Of a stretch of DNA of 64,000 nucleotides, positions 35,470 through 45,869 are shown one piece after another. Origin of the DNA: Psychroflexus tropicus DSM 15496 (GTDB lineage Bacteria; Bacteroidota; Bacteroidia; Flavobacteriales; Flavobacteriaceae); the NCBI RefSeq assembly GCF_000378765.1, contig NZ_KB905344.1:202332-266331 (forward strand), written 5' to 3'. Numbering within the stretch: the stretch's first letter is position 1; each line of letters begins with the position of its first letter. Below the pieces are notes generated by a model, which worked only from the letters and a program-made list of their open reading frames with translations, ran no database searches and was not told where the DNA came from. A program made the position numbers and the translations under genes.

Positions 35470-37434
35470 ATGACAACAGATAAAGGCATTTTAAGACGGT
35501 TTTATATAGTAGCAACACTGCTGGTGCTTGTGTTTTTGATCATGGGGTACAAGCTATTTGATATTCAAATCATAGAGGGGCAGAAGTACAAAGATTTAGC
35601 ACAGCAGACGGTGTATAGGAATTTCAATATTGAGCCTAACCGGGGGAACCTTTACGATGCTAATATGAATCTTTTAGCAACTTCCGTTCCTAAGTATGAT
35701 ATACGTTTTGATGCCGTAACGGTTTCAGAAGCTAATTTTCAGAAATATGTCTCAGCTTTAGCTACTCAATTATCAACTAAACTTGGTAATTCCAAGACCT
35801 ACTACTTAAGAAAACTAAAAAAAGCAAGAGAAGTAAAAAACCGATATGTACTGATAGCTAAGCAAGTGGATTATTCTGAATACGTTGCTATAAGAGAGTT
35901 TCCACTTTTCAACTTAGGACCTTATAAAGGTGGATTTATCGCAGAGCAATCTACTGTGAGAGAAAATCCTCTGGGAAAAATTGGTGAGCGTACTGTAGGT
36001 TTTGGAAACGTAGGCTTGGAAGGTGCTTTTGATGAGTATCTTAAGGGTAAACAGGGCAAGCGATTAAAGCAAAAAATAGCTAAAGGACAGTGGAAACCTA
36101 TAAGTGATGTGAACGAAGTGGAGCCTGAGGATGGGTATGATGTGATATCAACAATTGATGTGAATATTCAGGATGTGGCTCATCATGCTTTGCTTGAGCA
36201 GCTTGAACATTTTGAAGCCGATCATGGAAGTGTTGTGGTGATGGAAACTAAGACAGGAGAAATCAAAGCGATATCTAACCTAGGCCGTATTAAAAATTCT
36301 AATAAATACTACGAAAAGTTAAATTATGCGGTTTATGAGCCTCACGAGCCGGGATCTACCTTCAAGCTTATGAGTATGGCAGCTGCTCTGGAAGATAAAG
36401 TCATCGATACCAGTTCGGTGTTCGATACTGAAAATGGGGTAGTGCAATTCTTTGATAGAAGGGTTTATGACTCCAAGCGCGGTGGTTATGGTAAAATATC
36501 GGCTGCTGAAGCCTTTGAAGTGTCTTCCAACACTGCATTTGCTAAAATGATTTATGAGAATTATAAAGAACAACCAGAGCGTTTTGTCAACAGGCTTTAT
36601 AATATGGGTTTAAACGAGAAGCTTGGACTAAGAATAAAAGGAGAAGGAAAGCCTAAAATTCCTCATCCGGAAGATTCAAATTGGTATGGAACGACCCTGC
36701 CTTGGATGTCTTTTGGATATGGGGTGTCCCTAACCTCTTTACAAACCCTTACATTTTATAATGCTATTGCAAATGATGGTTTAAAGGTAAAACCAAGATT
36801 TATTAAAAAAGTCAGAGATAAGCATTCATTGATTGAGTCTTACGAAGAACCCATAGTAGAAGGTAGCATTTGCTCTAAGGAAACAGCGCATCAATTGAAG
36901 AGTATGTTGGAAGGTGTTGTAGAGAGAGGTACTGGAACAAATATTAAACATTCCAACTTTACAATGGCCGGAAAAACGGGAACCTGCCAGACTGAATATT
37001 GGATAGAATCTGGACGATACATCTCTTCTTTTGTGGGTTATTTTCCCGCAGATGAGCCTAAATACTCCTGTATTGTTGTGATTCATAAGCCTAATCCAAA
37101 AATTGGATATTACGGCAGCACTGTGGCAGCTCCAGTGTTTGCGAAAATTGCTCAAAAAATTTATATAGATACTCCTCTAAAAGATGAAATAAAATCAGAA
37201 GCAATACAACAAGATCTTGTACAACAATCGTACGAAAATTACTACGATGTTTCCAAAACCTATAAAACTGTAATGCCGGATTTAAGAGGTTATCCTGCTA
37301 TGGATGCCGTTTCCATTCTAGAAAATTTAGGATTGAAAGTAAAATTAGTTGGTGATGGCAAAGTGGTTCAGCAATCCATCAAAAAAGGAACTAAAATATC
37401 AGAAAATCAAAGCGTTAATTTAATTTCAAGTTGA
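35470..37434 (+). CDS. ftsI: Penicillin-binding protein FtsI (septal transpeptidase) with PASTA domain
   Basis: 654 aa inner-membrane class B PBP that cross-links septal peptidoglycan. One membrane helix lies at about 10-30, followed by the dimerisation domain. The transpeptidase motifs are EPGSTFKLM (active-site serine), SSNTAFAKM and AGKTGTCQ. A single C-terminal PASTA domain (about 597-654, VMPDLRGYPAMDAVSILENLG) is present, as in many Bacteroidetes FtsI. The stop TGA overlaps the TTG start of murE. Confidence 0.95.
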   Translation: MTTDKGILRRFYIVATLLVLVFLIMGYKLFDIQIIEGQKYKDLAQQTVYRNFNIEPNRGNLYDANMNLLATSVPKYDIRFDAVTVSEANFQKYVSALATQLSTKLGNSKTYYLRKLKKAREVKNRYVLIAKQVDYSEYVAIREFPLFNLGPYKGGFIAEQSTVRENPLGKIGERTVGFGNVGLEGAFDEYLKGKQGKRLKQKIAKGQWKPISDVNEVEPEDGYDVISTIDVNIQDVAHHALLEQLEHFEADHGSVVVMETKTGEIKAISNLGRIKNSNKYYEKLNYAVYEPHEPGSTFKLMSMAAALEDKVIDTSSVFDTENGVVQFFDRRVYDSKRGGYGKISAAEAFEVSSNTAFAKMIYENYKEQPERFVNRLYNMGLNEKLGLRIKGEGKPKIPHPEDSNWYGTTLPWMSFGYGVSLTSLQTLTFYNAIANDGLKVKPRFIKKVRDKHSLIESYEEPIVEGSICSKETAHQLKSMLEGVVERGTGTNIKHSNFTMAGKTGTCQTEYWIESGRYISSFVGYFPADEPKYSCIVVIHKPNPKIGYYGSTVAAPVFAKIAQKIYIDTPLKDEIKSEAIQQDLVQQSYENYYDVSKTYKTVMPDLRGYPAMDAVSILENLGLKVKLVGDGKVVQQSIKKGTKISENQSVNLISS

Positions 37435-38894
37435 AAGTATTAAAAGACATATTATATAAAGCACCAATCGAGTCTGTAAAGGGATCTACTGATATTGATG
37501 TGCATAATGTAGCATTTGACAGCCGCGAGATCAAAGATAAAGACGTGTTTATCGCGATAAAGGGCGAAGCATCAGATGGTCATTTATTTATAGATGCTGC
37601 AATCTCAAAAGGCGCTAAAGCAATTATTTGTGAGGATCTTCCTTTGGAGTTTGCTCCGGAAATCACTTACGTTCAAGTTAAAGACACTCGTGAAGCCTTG
37701 GCAATCATCGCTTCAAATTATTATGAAAATCCGTCCTCTAATCTTAAGTTGATAGGGGTTACAGGAACTAATGGGAAAACTACTGTAACCTCTTTACTTT
37801 ATCAGTTGTTCAAATCGCTTGGTTATAAGGTCGGTTTGATTTCCACCGTTGTTATAAAAGTGGATAATATAGATCATTCTACGAAGCTAACTACTCCAGA
37901 CTCACTCACCATCAACTCTTACCTAAAACAGATGAATGAAGCAGGTGCAGAATATTGCTTTATGGAGGTAAGCTCACATGGTATAGCACAACACAGGACT
38001 CTAGGTCTTGATTTTGCAGCTGGTATATTCACAAATTTATCTCAAGATCATCTGGATTATCATAAGAGCTTTGCAGAGTATAGAGACGTTAAAAAACGCT
38101 TTTTCGACCAGCTTTCAAAAGATGCTTTCGCGATTACCAATGTAGACGATAAGAACGGTAATTATATGTTTCAGAATACGAGAGCTAAAACTTATGGATA
38201 CGCAGTTAAAAATCTCACCGATTACAAAGTCAAAATACTTGAGAAAAGTTTCTCAGGGCTAAAACTGAACATCAATGGCAATGAGGTGTGGTCAAGGTTT
38301 ATTGGCGATTTTAATGCTTATAATTTATTGGCGGTATATGCCACAGCAGATCTACTTGGGGTGAACGAACTCGAAAACTTACAGGGATTGAGTCAACTTA
38401 AGCCAGTAGATGGTAGGTATCAGCATCATATTTCCAATACTGGAATTCATGTGATAGTGGATTATGCCCATACCCCAGATGCACTACAAAATGTCCTTCA
38501 GACTACAAATGATATTAGAACACACAACGAAGAGCTTATTACAGTGGTAGGTTGTGGAGGCGATCGTGATAAGACTAAAAGGCCTCTAATGGGTAAGATA
38601 GCAGCCAACATGAGTTCTAAAGTTATACTTACCAGTGATAATCCTAGAACAGAAAATCCAGATGCAATCATTGCGGATATAGAGAAAGGTATAGAACCTC
38701 AGGATGCCTTCAAAGTATTATCAATTACGGATAGAAAACAAGCCATTAAGACTGCTTGTAATCTTGCTGATGCAGGTGATATTATAGTGATAGCAGGAAA
38801 AGGACATGAAACCTACCAGGAAGTGAATGGAAAGCGAACAGATTTTGACGACTTTAAAATTGTAAAAGAATCATTAGCTCAAGTAAATAAGTAA
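37431..38894 (+). CDS. murE: UDP-MurNAc-tripeptide synthase MurE
   Basis: 487 aa ATP-dependent ligase adding the third residue of the peptidoglycan stem. The N-terminal uridine-binding domain is followed by the Mur P-loop GVTGTNGKTTVTSLL. The substrate motif near the C-terminus is SDNPRTENP, and DNPR specifies meso-diaminopimelate. The start is TTG 37431 (MKVLKDILYKAPIESVKG), overlapping the ftsI stop in TTGA; no ATG is close. The mraY start follows 3 bases after the stop. Confidence 0.95.
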   Translation: MKVLKDILYKAPIESVKGSTDIDVHNVAFDSREIKDKDVFIAIKGEASDGHLFIDAAISKGAKAIICEDLPLEFAPEITYVQVKDTREALAIIASNYYENPSSNLKLIGVTGTNGKTTVTSLLYQLFKSLGYKVGLISTVVIKVDNIDHSTKLTTPDSLTINSYLKQMNEAGAEYCFMEVSSHGIAQHRTLGLDFAAGIFTNLSQDHLDYHKSFAEYRDVKKRFFDQLSKDAFAITNVDDKNGNYMFQNTRAKTYGYAVKNLTDYKVKILEKSFSGLKLNINGNEVWSRFIGDFNAYNLLAVYATADLLGVNELENLQGLSQLKPVDGRYQHHISNTGIHVIVDYAHTPDALQNVLQTTNDIRTHNEELITVVGCGGDRDKTKRPLMGKIAANMSSKVILTSDNPRTENPDAIIADIEKGIEPQDAFKVLSITDRKQAIKTACNLADAGDIIVIAGKGHETYQEVNGKRTDFDDFKIVKESLAQVNK

Positions 38895-38897
38895 GAT

Positions 38898-40118
38898 ATG
38901 TTATACCACTTATTCGAATTTTTGGAAAACAATTACGATCTCCCTGGAGCTCGATTGTTTCAGTACATATCGTTTAGAGCTGCTTTTGCTATAATCTTAT
39001 CCTTATTGGTTTCTACTATTTTTGGTAAACGCATTATTCTTTTTCTTCAAAGAAAGCAAATAGGTGAGAGTGTAAGGGAGCTAGGACTCGAAGGTCAAAA
39101 AGAAAAAGCAGGCACGCCTACCATGGGAGGTCTCATTATCATTTTTTCGACACTCATACCAGTTTTACTTCTTGCGGAGTTGAACAATATCTACATTATA
39201 CTTTTAATAGTGACGACCATTTGGATGGGAGCGATTGGTTTTTTAGATGATTACATCAAAACATTTAAAAAGAATAAGGAAGGACTTAAGGGACGCTTTA
39301 AAGTAGTTGGGCAAATTGGTTTAGGAATATTTGTAGGGGCAGTTATGTACTTTCATCCAGATGTTACAGTGAGGTCTGAGAATGTGGTTACAACCACCAA
39401 TAATAAACAGGTCATCACCGAAACCTCTCCAGAAGAAAAATCAACAACCACTACGATTCCTTTTTTCAAAAATAATGAACTAGACTATTCCAAAGCTATC
39501 TCGTGGATAGGAGAAGGTGCTGCATCTTATGCCTGGTTGATTTTTATCCCGATCGTGATTTTTATTGTTACAGCAGTATCCAATGGTGCTAATCTTACAG
39601 ATGGAATAGATGGTCTAGCTGCCGGGAGCTCAGCCATCATCGTCCTTACTCTGGGTATTTTTGCCTGGGTGTCTGGTAATATCATTTTTTCAGACTATCT
39701 CAATGTCATGAATATTCCCAGAACTGGAGAAATGACAATTTTTATTACTGCTTTTGCGGGTTCCCTGGTTGGGTTTCTGTGGTACAATACCTATCCAGCT
39801 CAAATCTTCATGGGAGATACAGGAAGTTTAACCATAGGAGGTATTATTGCTGTTTTAGCTATTGCTACAAGAAAAGAACTACTCATTCCCATCTTATGCG
39901 GTATTTTCTTTATTGAAAATTTATCGGTGATTTTACAGGTGAGCTGGTTCAAATACACCAAAAAGAAAACAGGAACAGGGCGACGCATCTTCCTGATGTC
40001 CCCTTTACATCACCATTACCAAAAACTAGGTTTTCATGAATCTAAAATCGTCGTTAGATTTTGGATCATCGGTATTTTATTAGCTGTAATAACCATTGTA
40101 ACCCTAAAGATTAGATAA
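38898..40118 (+). CDS. mraY: Phospho-MurNAc-pentapeptide transferase MraY
   Basis: 406 aa polytopic enzyme that makes lipid I from UDP-MurNAc-pentapeptide and undecaprenyl phosphate. Conserved [15 protein letters not shown] (metal aspartates), [18 protein letters not shown] and the cytoplasmic [12 protein letters not shown] are all present. It is longer than the roughly 360 aa of Proteobacteria because of a hydrophilic insertion around residues 155-195 rich in T, V and E ([15 protein letters not shown]), a trait of Bacteroidetes homologues. It abuts murD with no gap. Confidence 0.96.
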   Translation: MLYHLFEFLENNYDLPGARLFQYISFRAAFAIILSLLVSTIFGKRIILFLQRKQIGESVRELGLEGQKEKAGTPTMGGLIIIFSTLIPVLLLAELNNIYIILLIVTTIWMGAIGFLDDYIKTFKKNKEGLKGRFKVVGQIGLGIFVGAVMYFHPDVTVRSENVVTTTNNKQVITETSPEEKSTTTTIPFFKNNELDYSKAISWIGEGAASYAWLIFIPIVIFIVTAVSNGANLTDGIDGLAAGSSAIIVLTLGIFAWVSGNIIFSDYLNVMNIPRTGEMTIFITAFAGSLVGFLWYNTYPAQIFMGDTGSLTIGGIIAVLAIATRKELLIPILCGIFFIENLSVILQVSWFKYTKKKTGTGRRIFLMSPLHHHYQKLGFHESKIVVRFWIIGILLAVITIVTLKIR

Positions 40119-41462
40119 ATGAAAAAGCTAGTGGTTTTAGGAGGAGGTGAAAGTGGAGTTGGAGCCTCCATATTGGGTAAAGACCAAGGATTTGAGGTGT
40201 TTTTGTCTGATTTTTCTACGATAAAACCTAAGTTCAAATCCAAACTGAATTCAGAAGCAGTAGAGTTTGAAGAAGGAGGGCATACGATGTCTAGACTGGA
40301 AACTGCAGATCTCATCGTGAAGAGTCCTGGAATTTCTGATGACTTAAATGTGATTCAACACTTAAGGGAAAAGCATATAAATATCATCTCAGAGATTGAG
40401 TTTGCTTCCCGTTATACAGATGCCAATCTTGTAGCCATAACTGGTTCCAATGGAAAGACGACAGTCACCAACATGGTCTATCATATTTTGCACAATGCTG
40501 GATTATCGGTCTCTATGGCGGGTAATATCGGCTTTAGCTTTGCAGAGCAGGTGGCCAGAAAAAAAGTTCATAATTATGTGCTGGAGGTTAGTAGTTTTCA
40601 ATTGGATGGAATTGAAAATTTTAAGCCTCATATAGCCATTTTAACCAGTATAACCCCAGATCATCTGGATAGATATCATCATAATTTTGAAGAATATATA
40701 GAGGCAAAATTCAATATCACCAAAAATCAAACTGAGGAGGATTATCTTATTTATAATAAAGATGATGATGTGATCTACACCTGGTTGGCTCATAATAAAA
40801 CCAAAGCCACTTTGGTTCCCTTTACCATGGAAACCATTGCAGAGGACTTATCCGCCTTTATCCAGGATAATAAAATTAAAATCAATCTTAATCATAATTT
40901 ATTTACTATGTCTGTAAAAGATTTAGCCGTTAAAGGCGACCACAATACAAGAAATGCAATGGCAGCATCTACTGCTGCTAGACTGCTTAAAATAAGAAAG
41001 CAAACCATTAGAGATAGTATGGAAAGCTTTCAGGGTGTAGAGCACCGCCTGGAGCAACTGGGTAAAGTCAAGAAGGTATCATTTATTAATGATTCCAAAG
41101 CTACTAACGTGAATGCCACCTTTTATGCTTTAGATAGTATGAACGCCCCAACGGTTTGGATTGTTGGAGGAGTAGATAAAGGAAATAAATATGAAGATCT
41201 ACTAGCACTTGTTAACGAAAAGGTAAAGGCTATTGTTTGTTTAGGTATAGATAACAGCAATATCTACGATGCCTTTAGTAATTGCGTTGATACAATTATC
41301 GAAACTGCTAATATGAAAGACGCAGTAAGAACGGCTTACGAATTGACAGAAGATAACGATGCCGTCTTGTTATCTCCAGCTTGTGCGAGTTTTGATTTAT
41401 TTGAAAACTATGAAGACAGAGGGAGACAATTTAAAAGTGAAGTACAAAGTCTAAGAAAATAA
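40119..41462 (+). CDS. murD: UDP-MurNAc-L-alanine:D-glutamate ligase MurD
   Basis: 447 aa cytosolic Mur ligase. The N-terminal Rossmann-like domain starts KKLVVLGGGESGVGASILG. The ATP site is AITGSNGKTTVTNMV, followed by the conserved ITPDHLDRY and NDSKATNVNAT, and the C-terminal domain carries LLSPACASFDLFENYEDRG. Its ATG begins immediately after the mraY stop; ftsW starts 4 bases downstream. Confidence 0.96.
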   Translation: MKKLVVLGGGESGVGASILGKDQGFEVFLSDFSTIKPKFKSKLNSEAVEFEEGGHTMSRLETADLIVKSPGISDDLNVIQHLREKHINIISEIEFASRYTDANLVAITGSNGKTTVTNMVYHILHNAGLSVSMAGNIGFSFAEQVARKKVHNYVLEVSSFQLDGIENFKPHIAILTSITPDHLDRYHHNFEEYIEAKFNITKNQTEEDYLIYNKDDDVIYTWLAHNKTKATLVPFTMETIAEDLSAFIQDNKIKINLNHNLFTMSVKDLAVKGDHNTRNAMAASTAARLLKIRKQTIRDSMESFQGVEHRLEQLGKVKKVSFINDSKATNVNATFYALDSMNAPTVWIVGGVDKGNKYEDLLALVNEKVKAIVCLGIDNSNIYDAFSNCVDTIIETANMKDAVRTAYELTEDNDAVLLSPACASFDLFENYEDRGRQFKSEVQSLRK

Positions 41463-41466
41463 TAAA

Positions 41467-42708
41467 ATGTCTACAAACTCAGGACTTAAGGAATTTTTTA
41501 AAAGCATTAAAGGCGATAAGATGTTATGGTCTGTGGCTGCGCTTTTGGCAATCTTTTCTTTTATACCTGTGTATAGTGCCTCTAGCAACTTGGCCTATCT
41601 CAATGGAGCAAGCGGAAGCACATTTGCTTACTTGGTCAAGCATTTTATTCATTTGGTTTTGGGCTTCTCTATACTTTATGCTACACATAAAATTCCATAT
41701 CGCTATTTTAGAGGTTTATCCATTATACTGCTGCCGGTTGTAATAGTTCTTTTAATTATCACCCTTCTACAGGGAACCACTATGCAGGGAGCCAATGCTA
41801 GCAGATGGATACAGGTGCCTATTGTTAACTTCTCATTTCAAACATCAACACTCGCGTCAGTGGTATTGTTAATCTATGTGGCCAGATATTTATCAAAAAT
41901 TAAGGAGGCTTCTTACACTTTCAAAGATACAATAGTTCCGCTTTGGCTGCCGGTGTTTTTAGTTGTAGGCCTTATTCTTCCTGCTAACTTATCTACTGCG
42001 GCTATTATCTTTACAACCGTATTGATGCTGACTTTTATTGGTGGTTATACCTTTAAGTACACTGCTGCTGTGGTTGGAATAGGGATGCTAGGTTTGGTGC
42101 TTTTTGGTCTCTCAGCAAAAGCCTTCCCAGATTTATTTCCAAACCGGGTGGATACCTGGATCAGCCGAGTTGAAAGCTTTACGCAAGGAGAAGAAAGTAA
42201 AGAGCAATATCAGGTTGAAAAGGCAAAAATTGCGATTGCTACTGGAGGTATTACTGGAAATGGAATTGGAAAAAGTGTGCAAAGAAATTTCTTACCTCAA
42301 TCCTCTTCAGACTTTATCTATGCCATTATTGTGGAAGAAATGGGAATGCTAGGTGGAATAGGTGTGATTTTAGCTTACTTATTTATGTTATATAGGATGG
42401 CCATTATTGTAACAAAATCTGAAACCACTTATGGTAGATTACTGGTGATTGCAGCTGGAATCCCAATTATTTTTCAGGCGTTTATCAATATAGCAGTAGC
42501 TGTAGAATTTTTCCCTGTGACAGGACAAACACTTCCCTTAGTTGGCAGTGGAGGAACCTCCATTTGGATGACATGTCTTGCGCTTGGAATCGTTATAAGT
42601 GTAAGTGCCAAAAATGAAATTAGAGAAAAAGCAGATGCCGAACAAAAGGCTAAAGAGGAAGACCTTGCAATTGAAAACCCTTTAGAAGTGTTAAGCGAGA
42701 CGATATGA
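41467..42708 (+). CDS. ftsW: Division glycosyltransferase FtsW (SEDS family)
   Basis: 413 aa polytopic SEDS peptidoglycan polymerase working with FtsI at the septum. About ten hydrophobic helices are visible. The conserved large loop contains [13 protein letters not shown] and, later, [22 protein letters not shown]. The gene is placed between murD and murG as in other dcw clusters; RodA is the alternative in the same family but position and size favour FtsW. Overlaps murG by 4 bases (ATGA). Confidence 0.93.
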   Translation: MSTNSGLKEFFKSIKGDKMLWSVAALLAIFSFIPVYSASSNLAYLNGASGSTFAYLVKHFIHLVLGFSILYATHKIPYRYFRGLSIILLPVVIVLLIITLLQGTTMQGANASRWIQVPIVNFSFQTSTLASVVLLIYVARYLSKIKEASYTFKDTIVPLWLPVFLVVGLILPANLSTAAIIFTTVLMLTFIGGYTFKYTAAVVGIGMLGLVLFGLSAKAFPDLFPNRVDTWISRVESFTQGEESKEQYQVEKAKIAIATGGITGNGIGKSVQRNFLPQSSSDFIYAIIVEEMGMLGGIGVILAYLFMLYRMAIIVTKSETTYGRLLVIAAGIPIIFQAFINIAVAVEFFPVTGQTLPLVGSGGTSIWMTCLALGIVISVSAKNEIREKADAEQKAKEEDLAIENPLEVLSETI

Positions 42709-43802
42709 GCGGTAAACGATACATGATTTCAGGAGGAGGAACAGGTGGACATATCTATCCTGCAATTGCTATTGCTGAAGAATTACAAAGCAGACATCCA
42801 GATGCTAAGTTTTTATTTGTAGGTGCAAAAGATAAGATGGAGATGACTAAAGTACCAGAAGCAGGCTTTAAGATAGAGGGGCTCTGGATTTCTGGAATTC
42901 AAAGAAAATTGAGCCTTGCAAATCTGATGTTTCCTTTCAAGCTCATCAGTTCTATTCTTAAATCCAAACGTCTCCTCAAATCGTTTAAGCCAAATGTTGT
43001 TATCGGTACCGGAGGATTTGCAAGTGGGCCATTGCTTAAAGCAGCCTCCAGCTTGAATATTCCGACTTTAATACAGGAACAAAATGCTTACGCAGGCATT
43101 ACCAATAAATGGTTAGCTAAAGAAGCCAATACTATTTGTGTTGCTTACGAAGGCATGGACAAGTTTTTTCCTAAGGATAAAATTGTTCTCACGGGTAACC
43201 CAATTCGTAAAGATCTACTTGAAGTCAGTAGCAAAAAGGAAGAAGCTATTAAGTATTTTGACCTAGATCACGAAAAAAAGACATTACTCATCATTGGAGG
43301 AAGTCTTGGTTCGCAACGCATCAATGAGTTGATAGTAGACCATATCAGTCTTTTTGAAGATGAAAACCTGCAGGTCTTATGGCAGTGCGGAAAATTATAT
43401 TATGACAGGTACAAGCATTTGAGCACTGCCAACTTAAAGGTCCTAGAGTTCATATCTAAAATGGACCTGGCTTATGCAGCTTCAGATGTGATTATATCCA
43501 GAGCGGGTGCAGGAGCTGTAAGCGAATTGAGCTTAGTGGGTAAGCCAGTAATTTTTATTCCCTCACCCAATGTTGCCGAAGACCATCAGACCAAAAATGC
43601 AAAATCTCTAGAAGATAAGCAGGCTGCCATCATGCTTAAAGAATCAGATTTGGACAACAAGTTCGTGGCCACATTTAGAGGCCTGATTAGAGATACAGAC
43701 TTACAAAAAGAATTATCTAAACATATAGTACAACTGGCCAAGCCTTTGGCGACCAAAAGTATAGTTGATGAAGTGGAACATATAGAAAGTCAATTGAAAT
43801 GA
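42705..43802 (+). CDS. murG: Lipid II synthase MurG (GlcNAc transferase)
   Basis: 365 aa peripheral membrane GT28 glycosyltransferase adding GlcNAc to lipid I. The glycine-rich loops are [16 protein letters not shown] and [10 protein letters not shown]; the C-terminal donor site includes [11 protein letters not shown] and [22 protein letters not shown] with [12 protein letters not shown]. It overlaps ftsW upstream and murC downstream by 4 bases each, which implies coupled translation. Confidence 0.96.
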   Translation: MSGKRYMISGGGTGGHIYPAIAIAEELQSRHPDAKFLFVGAKDKMEMTKVPEAGFKIEGLWISGIQRKLSLANLMFPFKLISSILKSKRLLKSFKPNVVIGTGGFASGPLLKAASSLNIPTLIQEQNAYAGITNKWLAKEANTICVAYEGMDKFFPKDKIVLTGNPIRKDLLEVSSKKEEAIKYFDLDHEKKTLLIIGGSLGSQRINELIVDHISLFEDENLQVLWQCGKLYYDRYKHLSTANLKVLEFISKMDLAYAASDVIISRAGAGAVSELSLVGKPVIFIPSPNVAEDHQTKNAKSLEDKQAAIMLKESDLDNKFVATFRGLIRDTDLQKELSKHIVQLAKPLATKSIVDEVEHIESQLK

Positions 43803-45151
43803 AAGCACTAAATGCTTATACACATGTGGTTTTTATCGGTATTGGAGGTATCGGTATGAGTGCATTGGCGAGATACTTCAATCAAAAGGGACATAAGGTA
43901 TTAGGATATGACAAAACTGAAACTGAACTCACTTCAGCGATGAAGAGTGAAGGTATAGCTGTGTATTATTCTCAAGAGGAATTAATCGATTTACTTAAAA
44001 TCGACTTAGAACAGATTCTTGTCATTTACACTCCGGCCATATCAGATAAATCACTTTTACATCAATATTTTAAGAGTCATAATATCGAACTTTATAAACG
44101 TTCAGTGATATTGGGAGAAGTCACAAAATCCATGCCCACCCTGGCTGTTGCAGGAACCCATGGTAAGACCACTACCTCTGCCATATTGGCCCATATTTTA
44201 AAAGCAAGCGGAATCAAATTAACAGCATTTTGTGGCGGAGTATTGTCCAATTATAACACCAACTATATTGGTGATGGAGAAGAAGTTGTGGTTGTGGAAG
44301 CCGATGAGTTTGACAGGTCTTTTCTTCAGCTTCATCCTTCTGCTGCTGTCATAAACTCTATGGACGCCGATCATCTAGATATTTATGACACGCCAGAACA
44401 ATTAACAGAGACGTTTAAAGCCTTTTCAAACCTGGTGCCTAATCATCACCTTTACATGAAATCAGGACTGAGTCTTATGGCTAAAACCATAGGAATCGAG
44501 GAGGATTCTGATATCTCAGTAAAAAACATCTTAGTTAAAAATGGAAGTTACCGTTTCGACATCAAGACAAAAATTACTGAGCTTAGTAATTTAGAATTCT
44601 CATTGCCGGGTCATCATAATTTACTTAATGCGGCCGCTGCTTTAGCCTTAGCCATAGATTTCAAACCTGAATTAACTAGCGCATTTGGATCAGCCCTTGC
44701 AAGTTTTAAAGGAGTGAAGAGACGTTTCAATTATATTCATAAGTCAGACCGATTAGTGGTCATAGATGATTACGCTCATCATCCTACAGAAATAGACGCA
44801 GTGCACCAGGCGATATTAGAAATGCATCCCAATAAAAAATCGGTTGTCATTTTTCAACCGCATCTTTTTACAAGAACCAGAGATTTCGCTGAAGGTTTTG
44901 CTCGAAGCCTGTCTAAGTTTGATGAAGTAAATCTATTAGATATTTATCCGGCAAGGGAAGAGCCTATTGAAGGAGTAACATCAGAATACCTGCTGAATTT
45001 AATCGACCACCCTGAAAAAGCTTTGATCAAAAAAAGAAATATACATGATAAGGTAACCAACGCGGAAGACAAAGTAATTGTTCTGCTAGGGGCCGGCGAT
45101 ATAGGAGTAGAAGCTACAAATCTTTTAAAGCATTGGCATGAAAATGTTTAA
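43799..45151 (+). CDS. murC: UDP-MurNAc:L-alanine ligase MurC
   Basis: 450 aa cytosolic Mur ligase adding L-alanine to UDP-MurNAc. It shows [19 protein letters not shown] at the N-terminus, the P-loop [40 protein letters not shown] and [12 protein letters not shown]. It overlaps murG by 4 bases (ATGA) and ftsQ by 14 bases. Its position directly before ftsQ is typical. Confidence 0.96.
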   Translation: MKALNAYTHVVFIGIGGIGMSALARYFNQKGHKVLGYDKTETELTSAMKSEGIAVYYSQEELIDLLKIDLEQILVIYTPAISDKSLLHQYFKSHNIELYKRSVILGEVTKSMPTLAVAGTHGKTTTSAILAHILKASGIKLTAFCGGVLSNYNTNYIGDGEEVVVVEADEFDRSFLQLHPSAAVINSMDADHLDIYDTPEQLTETFKAFSNLVPNHHLYMKSGLSLMAKTIGIEEDSDISVKNILVKNGSYRFDIKTKITELSNLEFSLPGHHNLLNAAAALALAIDFKPELTSAFGSALASFKGVKRRFNYIHKSDRLVVIDDYAHHPTEIDAVHQAILEMHPNKKSVVIFQPHLFTRTRDFAEGFARSLSKFDEVNLLDIYPAREEPIEGVTSEYLLNLIDHPEKALIKKRNIHDKVTNAEDKVIVLLGAGDIGVEATNLLKHWHENV

Positions 45152-45857
45152 TCTACATACACTTAGATTGATTCTGATCCTTGGAGTGCTGTTCTTTTTG
45201 GTAGGATTTGCAAATCATAGACGAAAGATGAAGCCTGTCCAGTCAGTCGAAGTTAAGCTGATGGATGCTTCAAAAATATTTATTACAGAATTTCAGGTAA
45301 AAGATCTTCTACAGGCTACCTTGAGTTCTCATGGAGATTCAATAGTCAATGAATCAAACCTTGCTCACTTTGAAAAAGTCTTAAACGCAAATGACATGGT
45401 GAAATCATCAGAAATTTTTTATTCATTGGATGGGATCTTATCTGCAGAAATTATACAACGTCAGCCTATCGCTAGGATAAAAGAAAATGGATTTTACTAC
45501 TTAGACCAGGATGGGGAACCAATGCCTCTATCTTCAAACTACTCATCTAGAGTGCCTTTGGTTTCTGGAGTTAAGAAAAAAGACCTCAAAGAAGTTTATC
45601 CGCTTTTGATGAAAATTGAAGCCGATGATTTTTTAAAAAAACATATCATTGCAATCCGAAAAATTTCAGAGAAAAACTATGTTCTATCCGTAAGAGACAA
45701 AGACTATATGGTCAATTTTGGTCAAATTTCTTATCTTGAAAAAAAGTTGAATAACTATAAGGTTTTTTATAAAAAAGCAGCACAATATAAAAAACTAGAT
45801 AATTATAAACGCATAGATTTGCAATTTGGTAATCAAGTAGTGTGCACAATAAAGTAA
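45138..45857 (+). CDS. ftsQ: Cell division protein FtsQ
   Basis: 239 aa bitopic membrane protein linking early and late division proteins. A short cytoplasmic N-terminus is followed by one helix (about residues 8-24, LRLILILGVLFFLVGFA) and a periplasmic region with a small POTRA-like part (VEVKLMDASKIFITEFQVKDLL) and FtsQ beta domain. Sequence conservation in this family is low; assignment combines topology and position between murC and ftsA. It begins inside murC. Confidence 0.88.
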   Translation: MKMFNLHTLRLILILGVLFFLVGFANHRRKMKPVQSVEVKLMDASKIFITEFQVKDLLQATLSSHGDSIVNESNLAHFEKVLNANDMVKSSEIFYSLDGILSAEIIQRQPIARIKENGFYYLDQDGEPMPLSSNYSSRVPLVSGVKKKDLKEVYPLLMKIEADDFLKKHIIAIRKISEKNYVLSVRDKDYMVNFGQISYLEKKLNNYKVFYKKAAQYKKLDNYKRIDLQFGNQVVCTIK

Positions 45858-45869
45858 TAATCTACAAAG